This document shows, in pieces, positions 51,401 through 62,507 of a stretch of 64,000 bases of DNA. The stretch is from Liopterus haemorrhoidalis. Taxonomy: Eukaryota > Arthropoda > Insecta > Coleoptera > Dytiscidae. A program made the position numbers and the translations under genes. The notes under the pieces are model-generated. The model was given only the letters and a program-made list of their open reading frames with translations. It was not told the DNA's origin and did not search any database. The first letter of the stretch is position 1; each line of letters opens with the position of its first letter. The stretch is from positions 33,200,301-33,264,300 of the forward strand of contig OZ020622.1 of assembly GCA_963971575.1 (NCBI GenBank). The letters run 5' to 3'.

Positions 51401-54400
51401 CGAACCGGCGCTTCAGGGTGCGGATCGGAAATACCTTGTCACAAATGTTCGCACTGGACAATGGGGTCCCACAGGGCTCCATACTGAGCGTTACGCTATT
51501 TTTAATTGCCATTAACGGTGCAGCTTCATGTATTCGATTACCTGTACAGAGTTCGATATTTGTCGACGACATTGGTATCTTTGTCGCCGGACAAAAGACT
51601 AGTACAATCGAACGTCAGCTTCAGCTGACTATCAATCGTCTCGATACATGGGCAACCGAAAATGGCTTTAAATTCTCGACCAGCAAAACTGTATGTGTCC
51701 ATTTTAGTAGGAAAAGGGGTGTACATCCCAATCCTACACTCACACTAAATGGATCACCGTTACCCTTTACCGATACTGCCAGATTTCTGGGTCTCGTGTT
51801 TTACATTCGTCTTACTTGGCGGGCACATTTTTTGTCCGTCAAGAAAAAATGCCAGAAGTCGCTCAATTTGTTGCGGGTCCTCAGTCATAAGACATGGGGT
51901 GCAGACCGCACTGTCATGTTGCGTTTATATCGTTCTCTAGTGCGCTCTAAGCTGGACTATGGATGTCTAGCTTATGGGTCAGCTAAACACCAAGAGATAA
52001 GAATTCTTGACACTGTACATCACACTGGGGTTAGATTGGCCACAGGTGCATTTCGCACCAGTCCAATACTAAGCCTGCTGTGTGGAGCAGGCGAACCGTC
52101 ACTGTACAATCGTCGTAAAATTCTATCCTTGCGGTATATGGCTGCACTCAGTGCCAAGCCAGATCATCCCGCGTATGACCCTATTCTACAAAATAGGCAT
52201 ACAGAGATTTATGACAGAAAACCACGCGCCAATAGGCCTTTTGGTTTGAGGACTTTCGACATTTTGAGTGACATTGATATTAATATGCCCGAAATGGCAA
52301 GTTTCGTTTTGTGTGCTGTTCCACCATGGACGTTACCGCGTCCACTTGTGGACCTCACATTAACTAGGTTTGATAAAGATACTACGTTGCCTATCGAATA
52401 CCAACATGAGTTGCAAAGAACACTGGTCCCTAGGTTCGAGGCCACTGTCATTTTTACTGACGGATCAAAATCCGGAACCAGGGTTGGGTGTGCGTTCGTT
52501 GTTTTGAATCCACGCCAACAGTTTCAGTACCGTCTGCACTCCATAACGAGTGTGTACACTGCTGAGCTGTACGCTATTTTCAAGGCCCTGTGTTTAGTTT
52601 TGTCAGAGCAAAGTCAGTCAAGTGTTATCTTGACGGACTCGCTGAGCGCTCTGAACAGTATCCAAGATCCAGATCCAGTGCATCCTCTTGTACTAAAGAT
52701 CCGGTTGCTACTCCACAATCTGAATGCTCAGAATGTGAGGGTAGAGCTGTTTCGGATACCGGGACATGGTGGTATTAAAGGCAACGAAGCGGCAGATGCA
52801 GCTGCATAAGCCGGCTCTCACAGACCTATGATTGATGTGAGTTTAATTTTTCCAGATGACGCAAAGAGTCATCTGAAACACCTGGTTTTAGACATGTGGC
52901 AACATGAGTGGAGCCGCACACAGAACGTTAAGTTACGACACGTTAAGTTAACACAGATTTGTGTGTGTTACACTTTTTAACTGAGTGTATACAGTTCGAG
53001 GATGTTAGGGAGAGGTTAGGCCTGTGCTATGACCTGTCAGTTGCTCTAGGTGACGACAGGGTACTCATGGACAGGCTGATACTCTTCCTGAGAGAATAGA
53101 ACTTATTGTTTTATGTGTGAAGTCTTGCACCTAATTTTAATGTGTTTCTAGTTATTGACTGTGATATTCGATGGTAATTGGCCCCTTTACAGCCTGTTAC
53201 CATCACCCTGAGTCTGTTCAAATTTTCGAACAGACTTTTTATATTATTTGTTTGTGTTTGTTAGTGCAAGATTTCTTTTATTGAGTATGCATAATTTTAA
53301 TGATTTTATTTATTTATTGTTTAATATATTATTTTTAAAATATAGTCTAGTCATTTAGATGCGCTGCGTTAGGCGCAAATAGCCTTTGTTGTTGTGCGCC
53401 AAAAATTTTAACTAACTAACTAACTAATTTTCTTCGATACAGTTTCAGCCAATTGCATAGTTTTTCAAAGATCAGTATTCCAGAAGACAGATCTGATGTT
53501 TCACTTTATAATTCTTTGCTTACCAAGTTCTCGTGGAAAAGCACTGGTATTAATACAGCCAGTATTTTACAAGGCACTGTCAATACTTATATCTTCAATG
53601 AACAGTATTTTGGGATAAGATTAAATATCGTATTTGAGTTAATTACCAGGCTTATTGTTTATACAAGGTGTTGATTGAAGATATATTTACCTGCTGGCAC
53701 TGCTCGTGCAGCGGAAAATAGCAGGCAGCCGCTGGTTGAGAGACGTTCTTTGTAGCGGATGTTCATTTCCTTACGCTGGGCGTACATAGTGGCCGCATAA
53801 CCAGCAAGTGACGTCACCACTGCCACCCACTGGTACCAACCTGAAACCAACAACATACTGTCACCACCACTGCCCGGACATCCGGCATCAAGATTGTTAA
53901 AGTACTAACGGCATTTCACTACTTTAGTTCCAAGAAAGTACAACATTACGCTCACAACATTGAAGTTAAATATATAAAACGGCAGGTTTAGTAATTTTAA
54001 CTACCGTTAAGCAGCGGAGCAAAAACAACTAACCAGCAGTACCATCTCTTGACAATTTCCACAACTCTCAACATATTTGCTTTTCGGGATTTTGTTTACG
54101 CTGTGATAACTCCGTTATTATTAGTCTTTGATGTATAGTGTTCAATACATTATGATTCTACGTGAAATGCTATAATTTATTATTCTAAAATAATTGATAC
54201 ATCACTATAAAACTCCGATGTTATGCACCCACAAACTTTATAATACAATAACGAAGTTATCACAGTGTAAAGTTGTATATGTATGTCGCTATTGATAAGT
54301 TCCGCACCAAGAACTTATCAATAGATGGCACTGCTGGAGTATTCTTTATTTCCTATCGGCTAATAGTTAATTGCAAATTATAGTATCGTTGTATATATTT

Positions 54401-57400
54401 AACTTTAATGTTGTGAGCGATATGTCTTCTTTCTTGGATTTAAAGTAGTTAAATGCCGTAGCGAAGCACGGGTACCCGGCTAGTCACATATAATAATTGT
54501 ACACTATTTTATGATATAAGTCGGCAGTGTAATAGCTTTGATGTGATTTATTGTTTAAAGCAGAGTTTCCCAAACTTTTTGAACCGCGGAGCACTTTTCA
54601 TGTGAAGAATTGATCACGGAGCAATATCGTTGCTATATATATTAATTGTGTACACCGACTTCAGCAAAGCTTTTGATAAGCTAAATCATAATATTCTTCT
54701 TTCAAAGTTGGCACAAGTCGGTGTACATGGAGATCTGTTGAGATGGGTGTGCTCTTACATAAAGAATAGATCTCAGGCTGTTGCTCTAAATGGATTTATT
54801 TCTAAATATTTTTATCCACGTCCGGTGTTCCGCAAGGGTCGCACCTTGGACCATTACTTTTTATTGTTTTTATTAATGATATAAACGAATGTTTTCATCA
54901 CTCAAATTTTCTCTTATACGCCGACGATTTAAAAATATTTAGAACAATATCTTCTTTAACGGATTGTGTCATAATGCAACAGGAACTGTCTAACTTACAT
55001 ACTTACTGCGTTAATAATAAACTTCATCTCAACTATGAAAAATGTTATCAAATAACGTTTTCCAAAAATATTAACTTAATCCAGAATCACTATAACATCG
55101 ATACCAACTTGCTAAAGGAAGTATCTGTTATAAAAGACTTAGTAATGTATTTTGATCAAAAATTTCTATTCAATGTACATATTGATCATGTGTGTAAGAA
55201 AGCGTACCAGAATCTAGGATTTATATTTAGAACATGCAAAATATTTAAAAATCACCATACATTTATAACACTTTATAAAGCCTTTGTCTTATGCCATTTA
55301 AATTATTGTTCCGTTATATGGAATCCCAGATATAATGTATATGATCGTCGCTTAGAATCAATTCAAAAGAAATTTCTGAATTATTTGAGTTATCGCTTCC
55401 CAATTTCACATGTTTCATACTTATCAAGATGTTATTATTTCAAAATGATTACCTTGCATTGCAGACGCATGAACAATGATGTAATTTTTCTTACTAAAAT
55501 TATTAAAAACTTAATTGATTCACTATATCTCCTTATAAATATAAATTTAAATATACCACTTCGCAACTTAATAAATACCTATAAAGAAATAAATACCTTT
55601 TTAGACAACCTTTTGCTAGGAGTAACTATGCCCAAAACGCCCCCTTAAACCGATTAGTTTCTACATTTAATAATATATTATTGGAGGCAGATCCGTTTCA
55701 TTTGAGTTTAAACACTATAAAACGTCGCCTTCATACATTTAGTGTTCAAAGCACTATTAATGAAAATTAATTCATTCTTCTGTATATATATTTGTTTTTT
55801 TTATTTATTTATCAATTATCCAATTACCGTCTTAATGGCTTAATTTGTTAAATATTAAGTTACTATATTGTAATGTATAGCAATCGAAGTTGTAGTTTTT
55901 AGGTTCGTCCTGTGTACAACTCAATTACATAAATAAATAAATAAAATAAATAATTGAATCTTGACGTGTGATATATAAATTTCCCAATTGATCGCCAAAT
56001 TTTTAAATATTTATTGTCAAGCAATTAAAAGTTACATATAGACGTTTCGACCAACGAATATGTGTACATGATGAGCTACAATAAAATAAAGAAAAAACAC
56101 AAAATCTATATGTCTATATGTAATATTTAATTACTTGACAATTAATATTTTAAAATTTTACGATCAACTGAGAAATGTATTTCTATATAAATTTTTGATA
56201 TAAAATTTTTTAAAGGAATTATTTATTTATCTATTTTATTATATTTCTTTTTACTTAAATTCCAGTGAGAGGTATGAAACTGTTTTGGGTTGCCTAATGT
56301 ATCATTTTCATTTGGTATTGGAAGCGTGAAACAAGAAATTCAACCAATACCATCGCTTTATTTTGAAAAAACCCATACCAGGGTGTAGCAGGCGCGGTGT
56401 CACAAGTGCGGTGTCACAAGTTCAGAAATTTTAACTCACATGCCGCACCATCGGGCATGCGCATTTCGCTGCCATGTACGTCAACAACTTAACCTATATC
56501 CATCTTATTTATAAACTAGGTTATTACCCGTCAACAATGACGGATTTATAATATAAAAATTTCAATTTTTTGTATGTGTTTTTGGTTATATTTTTTAACG
56601 TATTCTAATTTCATCGCCTGTCTGTAATTAATCTTTGTGAATTGTTTGTTTGACAATTTTTGTTATGGAGTTCGAAAGACTGATTCAGCCTGTGCAAACT
56701 AGAGATGGGCTCTATAACATACCACATTTGAGCTATCGTAATAATGATTTACGTATGAAAATGTGGCAAGATGTAGCTACAGAAATAAATAGCAACGGTA
56801 AGACCTTTATAGTATATTTTGTATGTATACGTGTTTTTTATATTTATTATTTTTTATAGTCGACTTGTGTCAGAAAAGATGGAAAAGTTTAAGAAGGAAG
56901 TTTAGCGAAGAGTGCCAGAAGAAAAAATTGGTGGAGTTGGGGTACTGACAAAAAAGAAAACTTGGCCATATTTCATCATGATGCAGTTCCTTGAGCCGTT
57001 TGTGGATTGTAGAGATACTACAACATCTATTTCTAGTACAGCAGACCCATCAGTCGGTAATGAAATTATATGAAAGTCTCCAGTTGGGAGTTACCAAGTG
57101 GAGACGAACAATTTAAATGAGGACACTTTGGCATGTTCTATAATGTATTGTGAAGAAGAAATCATGTCACAGCATTTCCTTGACATAGAACCGCTTCCTA
57201 GCGCTTCACAACTGATCCCAGTCGCAGGCACTTCACAGGCTTCTTGGTGAACTCTACGCTCACAAACACCAAGAAGGCCACCATCGAACCACTTAAATTC
57301 TTTACAGGGTAGTCGAGCAAAAAAATGAAAACATATGGAAACTTTGATAGAAAAAGAATTGAGTAGACCCGAGCATGATGAAGTGTAACTATTCTTGTTA

Positions 57401-60400
57401 AGGTTAGCACCAATGCCTCGGACTTTCGACCTAATAGAGCGTCTTGGGTTTCAAATTGAATGCAGAGTCTAATTAAAAAAAAAAAGTTATGTAGCTTATT
57501 TATTGTAAGTTATTAATAAAACTTACTTAAATATGTTTTTATTTTAAAACCCAGTCACACAAAATTATAATAATATATTAGAGCTGTCCATAGAGCCATT
57601 TTCAACGATTTATTATAATCGGACAGCGTAGAGAAATTTTAATGCACCCGTCTGGTGATAATAAACCATTGGAAATTACTCTACGAACAGACCTAATGTG
57701 TCAAAAACATAATATAAAATAGCTGAGAAAAATCAAAATAATATGTTACAATCAAATCAATAAATAATAATTTAATTGAAAGATCTAATTAGCAATACCA
57801 TTCATGTCCACATTACATATATTCCATTGCCAGGGAACAAAACCTTGATGGAAAAATAATCTTTTAATTGTTCGCGAATTTCTGCAGTACTGTTGGCGTA
57901 CAAGTTTGAACTAGTGCGCCCCACACTTAATAGAGCACTGTTACTATCATTTCTCCATTCTCCAGGAATAATCTCCCCGTTATTTAAAATTACCCTGTCT
58001 GTGTAATTTGGCGGACAATGATTCCTATTTTCCATTCGTAAAGCATTATTATTATTGTTATTTTTTTTTTGTAATCAATTGTGCAAACATGTTACCGCCT
58101 GAACAATATTTTCCACAGTTGTTACCTTACTAATAATTGCTCGTCTTAAGAGTCTCCATCGGGAAATCATAATACCAAAGGTGTTCTCAATTACTCTTCT
58201 TGCCCGCGATAATCTATAATTGTAAACACGTATATCTGGTGGCAATACATTGGTATTTCTTCCAGGATATGGTCTCATTAAAAAGGAAATGCCTCTTCGC
58301 CCACTAAAACATATGGAATTTCGGTGTCTGTGTTGTCCAGACATTGCGATGAAGGAATATTCAAATTTTTATTTATTAGTCTTTCGTAAAATGTTGAATT
58401 TTTTAAAATTCCTCCATCAGAAACTCCTATGTCTACTAAAATAAATAAGTAGTTAGCATCACAAATGCCTAGCAATACCATACTATGAAAATCCTTATAA
58501 TAATAAAATTCTGATCCCGTGTTGCTCGGTTTCTATACCTGCATTCCGATATGTTTACCGTCAATGGCACCAATACAGTTGGGAAAGTTCAAATTTTTAT
58601 TAAAATCTTCTGAGTTGGAATTGGAATATTTTTCCAATTTTCTTCATTTGGAACCATAAAAACAATATCTTTTAAATAGGTCCAAATAGCAGCGGTAGTT
58701 TCAATGATAATTCTAGATGCTGTAGTTTTTTCAATCCGATAACCATAGGACAAAGTAGACAAAGAATCGCTTGCAGCTAATTGTCTGTTTAAAATGATAT
58801 GAATACATAAATAATTACACAGCCCAACAGACATTTTGGTGCCTGCGATTTTTAACTGTTTCTAAGTAAATTTTGGGTGCAGAATCCAAAACAGCCATCA
58901 GATTTGGTCTATCAGATCTAGTTTTTGAGATACGCTATATTGGCCTCTTTTAGAATAAGATCATTTTATTTTTTAACTTATGTACATTTCACGTTATTAA
59001 TATTACTATTTGCTCCAACTGCCAGTTAAAAAAAAAAACAAAAACTACAAAGTAAGGTGTTTATTTCACAAAGTGGGTGTAAATATACATTCATCACTTA
59101 TCACAACAATTTTCTTTTACACGACTTTCTAGCCTGGAGTTTACCAGGACAGTCTCGCTGAAGACTCCAACAGTAGTCGGCCATCATTTGGCTATCCCAT
59201 CTTCCTTGATATCGATCTTCCATAGTTTTAATGTCCTGATGGAATCTTTCCCCCTGTTCTTCACTAAAATCACCTAGATTTTCTGGAAACCGATCTAAGT
59301 GGTTGTGAAGGTAGTGAACTTTTATGCTCATGTTACATCCGAGAATATTAAAGTTGGAAAGCATATTTACCACTAATTCTATGTAATTCTCTGCCTTATG
59401 ATTTCCAAGAAATTTTTCTACTACTTGAACAAATGAATAGCAAGCATTAGATTCAATATCATTCATTGATGCGGTAAATTGTGGATCTTTAATAAGCTGC
59501 CTTATCTGAGGACCATCAAATATTCCGGTTTTCAGTTTTTCCGTGTTAATCCCAGGAAATGTACGTATCAAGTAGTCAAAACAGAGTCCAGCTCGATTTA
59601 AAGCCTTCACAAATTGCTTCATAAGCCCCAACTTGATATGCAAGGGTGGAAATATGATTTTCTCTCTCGCAACCAAGAGTTCATTGATTACGTTTTGTTT
59701 TCCTTGAATCATGACATTTCTTAAAGGCCAATTTCTGTTAACCCAGTGCTGATCCTTATATTTGCTGTCCCAAAGACATAAAAAACAAAGATATTTTGTG
59801 TACTTTGCTGGCCAAGGAGGAAGTTTACCATTTTTAGATCGATACAAATCACACACTGATGTTCTTTATACTTAATTTTTCTCAGGACTAATGATATTAT
59901 TTCATATTCGACTTTCATGCTGGTAGAATGACCAATGGATATTGATCCATATTTGATACCGTTGTTTAAAAGAACACATTTCAAACAACGTTTTGAACTG
60001 TCCATAAAAAGGCGCCATTCGTCTGGTGTTTATTCTGACAATCCCATTTTTTCTAAGAGTCCTCTTATATCGTTACAGAATACCAGGTTATTTTCCAGAG
60101 AGAAAAAGGGCAGCAGATCCTTATCTTTTTTACTATAAAATGTAATATTAGTACCTGGATAAAGAAGATTCTTGTCATTTAATCTGGAGGCAAGACTCCT
60201 TTGAGAGGTTCAGGTCTTTAATGAGATCATTCAGTTCTTGTTGATTAAAACGTTGGGAACTTGCTTCAAAATCTGTCGTTTTCTGGTTGCGTACATTGAA
60301 CTTCATCAGACGTTGATGAAGTTCCCGTAACATCTACCGGGAGTCTAAGCAGACTGCTGAATGATGAAATGGGTATTTCTTCAGAATGCAGTACAGGTCT

Positions 60401-61566
60401 CTTTGCTGATTCTAGATCAGGATATGTCCATTTGTGTCTATTGTTCCGACTGATGCCTTTGATATTTACGAGACAAAAATAGCAGTCATCGTGATGGTTT
60501 CTCGGTTCTCTCCAAACCATTGGTACTCCAAACTATAAGCACTTCCTATTTCCAACTGTCCACTGTCGCAAATGTTAAACGCATGTTTTACATACGAAAT
60601 GTGGAGCCCAATATTTATCCTGGTCTTCCAACTGGACGCCAAAATAGGCCAGATAACTCCCTTTCACAATGTCAGAAATAGGTTTTCTACTTTCTTTCAA
60701 AGTGTATTCGCCACATACATAACAAAAAACGTCTGCATGATTTACACAGCTACGTCTGCTTGTGGATGCCATGGTTTTAATTAAATGTTTTATTACTAAA
60801 AAACGCCGAAAATTTACACAAAATGATAGCACAACTGCACTTACGAAAACTGAATCAGTTAACTGAACCGGGTAAGACAGTGGCAGTAACTAGGTAATTT
60901 ATTTATTTTACATTAGCCTATTTCTGCGACGAGGCTAATCGCCGATAGACACTAGGTAATATGGGCGGGGTATTAATTAGTTCTTGGTTAATATGTAGTG
61001 TAGTCATTTAGATGGGCTGCGTTAGGCGCAAATAGCCTTTGTTGCTGTGCGTCAAAAATTTTAACTAACTATCTAACTCATCTTCAGTAACGTATCAGTT
61101 CTCAGTGAAACGTTTGTTTTGAAAAAAAAAAAAACACAAACACTATTTGCACATCTGATTATATTTATTTTATGTATTTTTCTGTCTAATTTGCTCGCGG
61201 AGCACAGCTTGGGAAACTCTGGTTTAAAGCAATTAAATATGTTTTGTTTATTACTTACTTGCTCCTTGTTCCTCCGTCATAATGTAGAGCTGGAGAACAA
61301 GCTGCGGCAAGGCCTCCAACCGGGCTTCCCAACCTCTTGTGTACGCTATCACTCCATACTTACTTTGGAATGTATTCAGATGCTGTATTTTATCTTGTAG
61401 AGGTGGGGTGTCCGAGGCGGGAGTACTGCAGGGCGGCCACACACATCCGCCCAGGTAGGCGCGCGCCACTTTCCAGTTCTGCCAATACATGACTGGCACC
61501 TCCAGGCTCAGGAGCATGTATACTGGCAGCCAGAGCCAGTGGTACCACCTGCCTATGCACCGTCTC
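48024..61566 (-). CDS. XK-related (XKR) membrane protein, C-terminal exons
   Basis: Exons 61566-61259, 53840-53691 and 48439-48024 join in frame (290 residues plus stop). XKR proteins are multi-pass membrane proteins; some vertebrate members scramble phospholipids during apoptosis, and insect roles are little known. Family marks: RRCIGRWYHW, then the signature EALPQLVLQLYIM near the end of the first exon, SWYQWVAVVTSLAGYAATMYA, and a C-terminal set of hydrophobic helices after SAARAVPAG|CRAAAVALAL. Donors and acceptors are GT/AG with one base carried over at both junctions. The first exon here starts in mid-codon, so upstream exons exist, probably past 64000. Family members are usually 400-600 residues. 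The introns (5.3 and 7.4 kb) are full of transposons. Confidence 0.88.
48440..48814. other. Intron sequence before the LINE
   Basis: Contains CAGGGCCGGCCCTAG at about 48547, which looks like a hAT-type terminal repeat (GGGCCGGCCC core), without a visible partner. Nothing else. Confidence 0.45.
48815..49589 (+). pseudogene. LINE ORF1 (gag-like), zinc knuckles, one stop codon
   Basis: Starts in mid-protein (RYGHTSSRCGKH). CCHC-type knuckles are visible: C-GKHTICANC, then CPNAAHCVNCKGAHASTSRHC. A Ser/Pro/Lys-rich tail follows. TAG at 49125-49127 interrupts the frame, which resumes at once and ends TGA at 49587. Confidence 0.82.
49590..52972 (+). pseudogene. LINE ORF2: endonuclease, reverse transcriptase, RNase H, with breaks
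   Basis: Endonuclease 49598-about 50240 (QWNCNGV, LQETNF, LLGDFNAYN, IDLSVVSG, GSDHFPI). A one-base loss near 50510-50525 shifts the frame. Reverse transcriptase about 50880-51900 (SPGSDAIHY, YRPISLTS, FFDIEKAYDTAW, GVPQGSILS, FVDD catalytic box). RNase H about 52445-52800 (FTDGSKS, AELYAIFKAL, LTDSLSAL, IPGHGGIKGNEAAD). TAA at 52807-52809 interrupts it; the frame continues to about 52970 as the usual tail of the family. Confidence 0.9.
53426..53690. other. Intron sequence, nothing recognised
   Basis: Between the LINE tail and the middle XK-related exon. Chance open frame only. Confidence 0.5.
53691..53840 (-). CDS. XK-related gene, middle exon
   Basis: Acceptor GGTTTCAG to 53841, donor CAG|GTAAAT at 53691/53690. 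Encodes SWYQWVAVVTSLAGYAATMYAQ and ends ARAVPAG across the junction. Confidence 0.87.
53841..54552. other. Intron: long-spaced inverted repeat and a possible Helitron 3' end
   Basis: GCTGTGATAACTCCGTTATT-like (about 54100) and AATAACGAAGTTATCACAG (about 54246) are inverted copies 150 bases apart. GCGAAGCACGGGTACCCGGCTAG at about 54461-54482 ends CTAG before T, as some Helitrons do. No transposase gene. Confidence 0.35.
54640..55960 (+). pseudogene. LINE reverse transcriptase fragment (Jockey-like)
   Basis: YTDFSKAFDKLNHNIL, a frameshifted GVPQGS-type block near 54822-54850, LLYADDLKIF at about 54912-54945, then the thumb region (HLNYEKC, ILNYLS-like) to 55648, an AT-rich 3' part and an (AAATA)n tail at about 55925-55955. 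5'-truncated; several frame changes. TAATTG occurs at both borders, a weak target duplication. Confidence 0.8.
56665..57250 (+). pseudogene. MADF-domain protein of a Harbinger element, degraded
   Basis: Exon 1 (56665-56797) encodes FERLIQPVQTRDGLYN...YRNNDLRMKMWQDVATEI, the first half of a MADF (Myb/SANT-like) domain. After an intron (GTAAG to TTTATAG at 56859) comes DLCQKRWKSLRRKF, then a frame change and KTWPYFIMMQFLEPFV, the second half. An acidic stretch with LPSASQ follows. In PIF/Harbinger transposons such a protein helps the transposase bind DNA and enter the nucleus. It converges on the transposase remnant downstream. Confidence 0.7.
57802..58900 (-). pseudogene. PIF/Harbinger transposase (HARBI1-like), multiple frameshifts
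   Basis: Read right to left on the minus strand: SLSTLSYGYRIEKTTASRII (58760s), CIGAIDGKHIGMQV (58550s, first catalytic Asp), LLGICDANYLF...DIGVSDGG (second Asp), YPGRNTNVLPPDIRVYNYRLSRARRVIENTFGIMISRWRLLRR, and a C-terminal REQLKDYF. These are the signature blocks of HARBI1-type DDE transposases. At least three frame changes inactivate it. Confidence 0.82.
59101..60832 (-). pseudogene. Decayed intronless copy of a multi-copy arthropod gene of unknown function
   Basis: Read on the minus strand from about 60772: MASTSRRSCVNHADVFCYVCGEYT with more Cys pairs (CKTC, CYFC), a middle part, DSSKRCLKCVLLNNG, then an uninterrupted 251-residue block (59856-59101) with PPWPAKYTKYLCFLCLWDSK, PPLHIKLGLMKQFVKAL and GERFHQDIKTMEDRYQGRW. 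I recognise the layout as an unnamed family found in many copies in some insects, sometimes with transposons; I cannot name a function. The copy has two in-frame stops (about 60574 and 60532) and at least three frame changes. No introns are seen. Confidence 0.6.
61003..61078 (+). repeat. 3' tail fragment of the I-type LINE
   Basis: Only the last 75 bases: GTCATTTAGATGGGCTGCG, GGCGCAAATAGCC and a short TAAC repeat. Same as the ends at 22797-22882 and 53345-53425. Confidence 0.85.
61259..61566 (-). CDS. XK-related gene, first exon in the window
   Basis: Acceptor TTTACAG at 61573-61567, donor A|GTAAGT at 61259/61258. Encodes the WLWLPVYMLLSLEVPV helix, a Cys/Pro loop and the family signature EALPQLVLQLYIM. 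Starts with the last base of a split codon. Confidence 0.88.
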
Positions 61567-61603
61567 CTGTAAACATAACATCAATAAGCCTGGTTTACGA
61601 AAA

Positions 61604-61818
61604 AATCACTGCAGAAAATTCATCTTGAGATAATTCATTGCAGAAAATTCATCGCGGGAAAAATTATTGCAAGAAAATTCATCGCGGGGAACATTCATCG
61701 AAGGGAAATGTCATCGTGAGAAAATTCATCGCAAGAAAATTTATCGCTAGGAAAATTCGTCGCAAGAAAATTCATCTCAGAAAAATTCATCGTAGGGAAA
61801 ATTCATCGCAGGGAAATT
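61604..61818. repeat. Minisatellite, 16-17-bp unit, about 12 copies
   Basis: Imperfect repeats of GAAAATTCATCGCAGG just upstream of the exon acceptor on the minus strand. Confidence 0.88.
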
Positions 61819-61847
61819 AAGTTCCAATTTAATATAATGTCAAATAT

Positions 61848-62504
61848 AGGAAATAATTTAAATACAAATTAAACTAAATACAACTCTGTTAATTTACAAC
61901 TTTAGTTAATTTATATATTATCAGATTGTCACAGATAGAGGGCATCCACATCTTAGGAATAACTTACTCTGCACTAAATTGACCCGTGTTTGAACACATG
62001 TCATGAAATTCTTCCACGGATTGTTTTTATATAATTCATATATAAAGATCTAAAAGATCTAAAATGTCAGGAAGTAAGAAGTAGTAATTAGTAATCAGTA
62101 CTCTTGTGACTATTACCAATTGAGCATTGACCAATAATGGGCCTACAAAGTCGTGGTAATGTAAGTACAGTTTAAAATTTTATTTTTGTATTTGCTCCAG
62201 ATGTGTCTCACAACTTTAATGGAATTCATTCCATTTCAGTAAAACTCTTACGATCCGTTATTAATTAATTGACTTAATTAATAAGTCGCTAGGTTGAACC
62301 TAAGCTCTACCGAGAGCCCTCATTAGAAGTTATATTTATTGTATTCAAAGTGTTATATAATTTAGGCATACTTAGCCTAGCGTTTGCCAATAATGTTAGC
62401 AATTAGAAATTATATTATTTTATTTACTTATATCCAATTAATTAGTATTTAGAAATTATATTCTTTTATTCATACAAACCCCCAAAATCAATCTAGGCGC
62501 GACA
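61848..62504. repeat. Solo LTR (copy 2)
   Basis: Begins TGTCAAATATAGG and ends GGCGCGACA, co-linear with 3358-3858 but longer. ATAA on both sides fits a 4-bp target duplication. No internal retroelement sequence. Confidence 0.7.
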
Positions 62505-62507
62505 ATA

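Larger units (their letters stand above)
48815..53425 (+). mobile_element. I-type LINE with RNase H, 5'-truncated and degraded
   Basis: Gag-like ORF1 with zinc knuckles, then ORF2 with endonuclease, reverse transcriptase and a terminal RNase H, a 3' UTR with GCTGCGTTAGGCGCAAATAG and a TAAC repeat tail. RNase H after RT places it in the I/R1/LOA group. The 5' end is lost within the first zinc knuckle. ORF1 has one in-frame TAG, ORF2 a frameshift and a stop. It is opposite in direction to the host XK-related gene. Confidence 0.9.
54561..61221. mobile_element. 6.7-kb hAT-ended unit with 8-bp duplication and foreign cargo
   Basis: CAGAGTTTCCCAA at the left is matched by TTGGGAAACTCTG at the right; GTTTAAAG lies on both sides (54553-54560, 61222-61229), an exact 8-bp duplication. 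Subterminal CCGCGGAGCAC words recur near both ends. Inside: a LINE fragment, a Harbinger gene pair, a decayed multi-copy gene and an I-LINE tail, but no hAT transposase. Confidence 0.85.
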
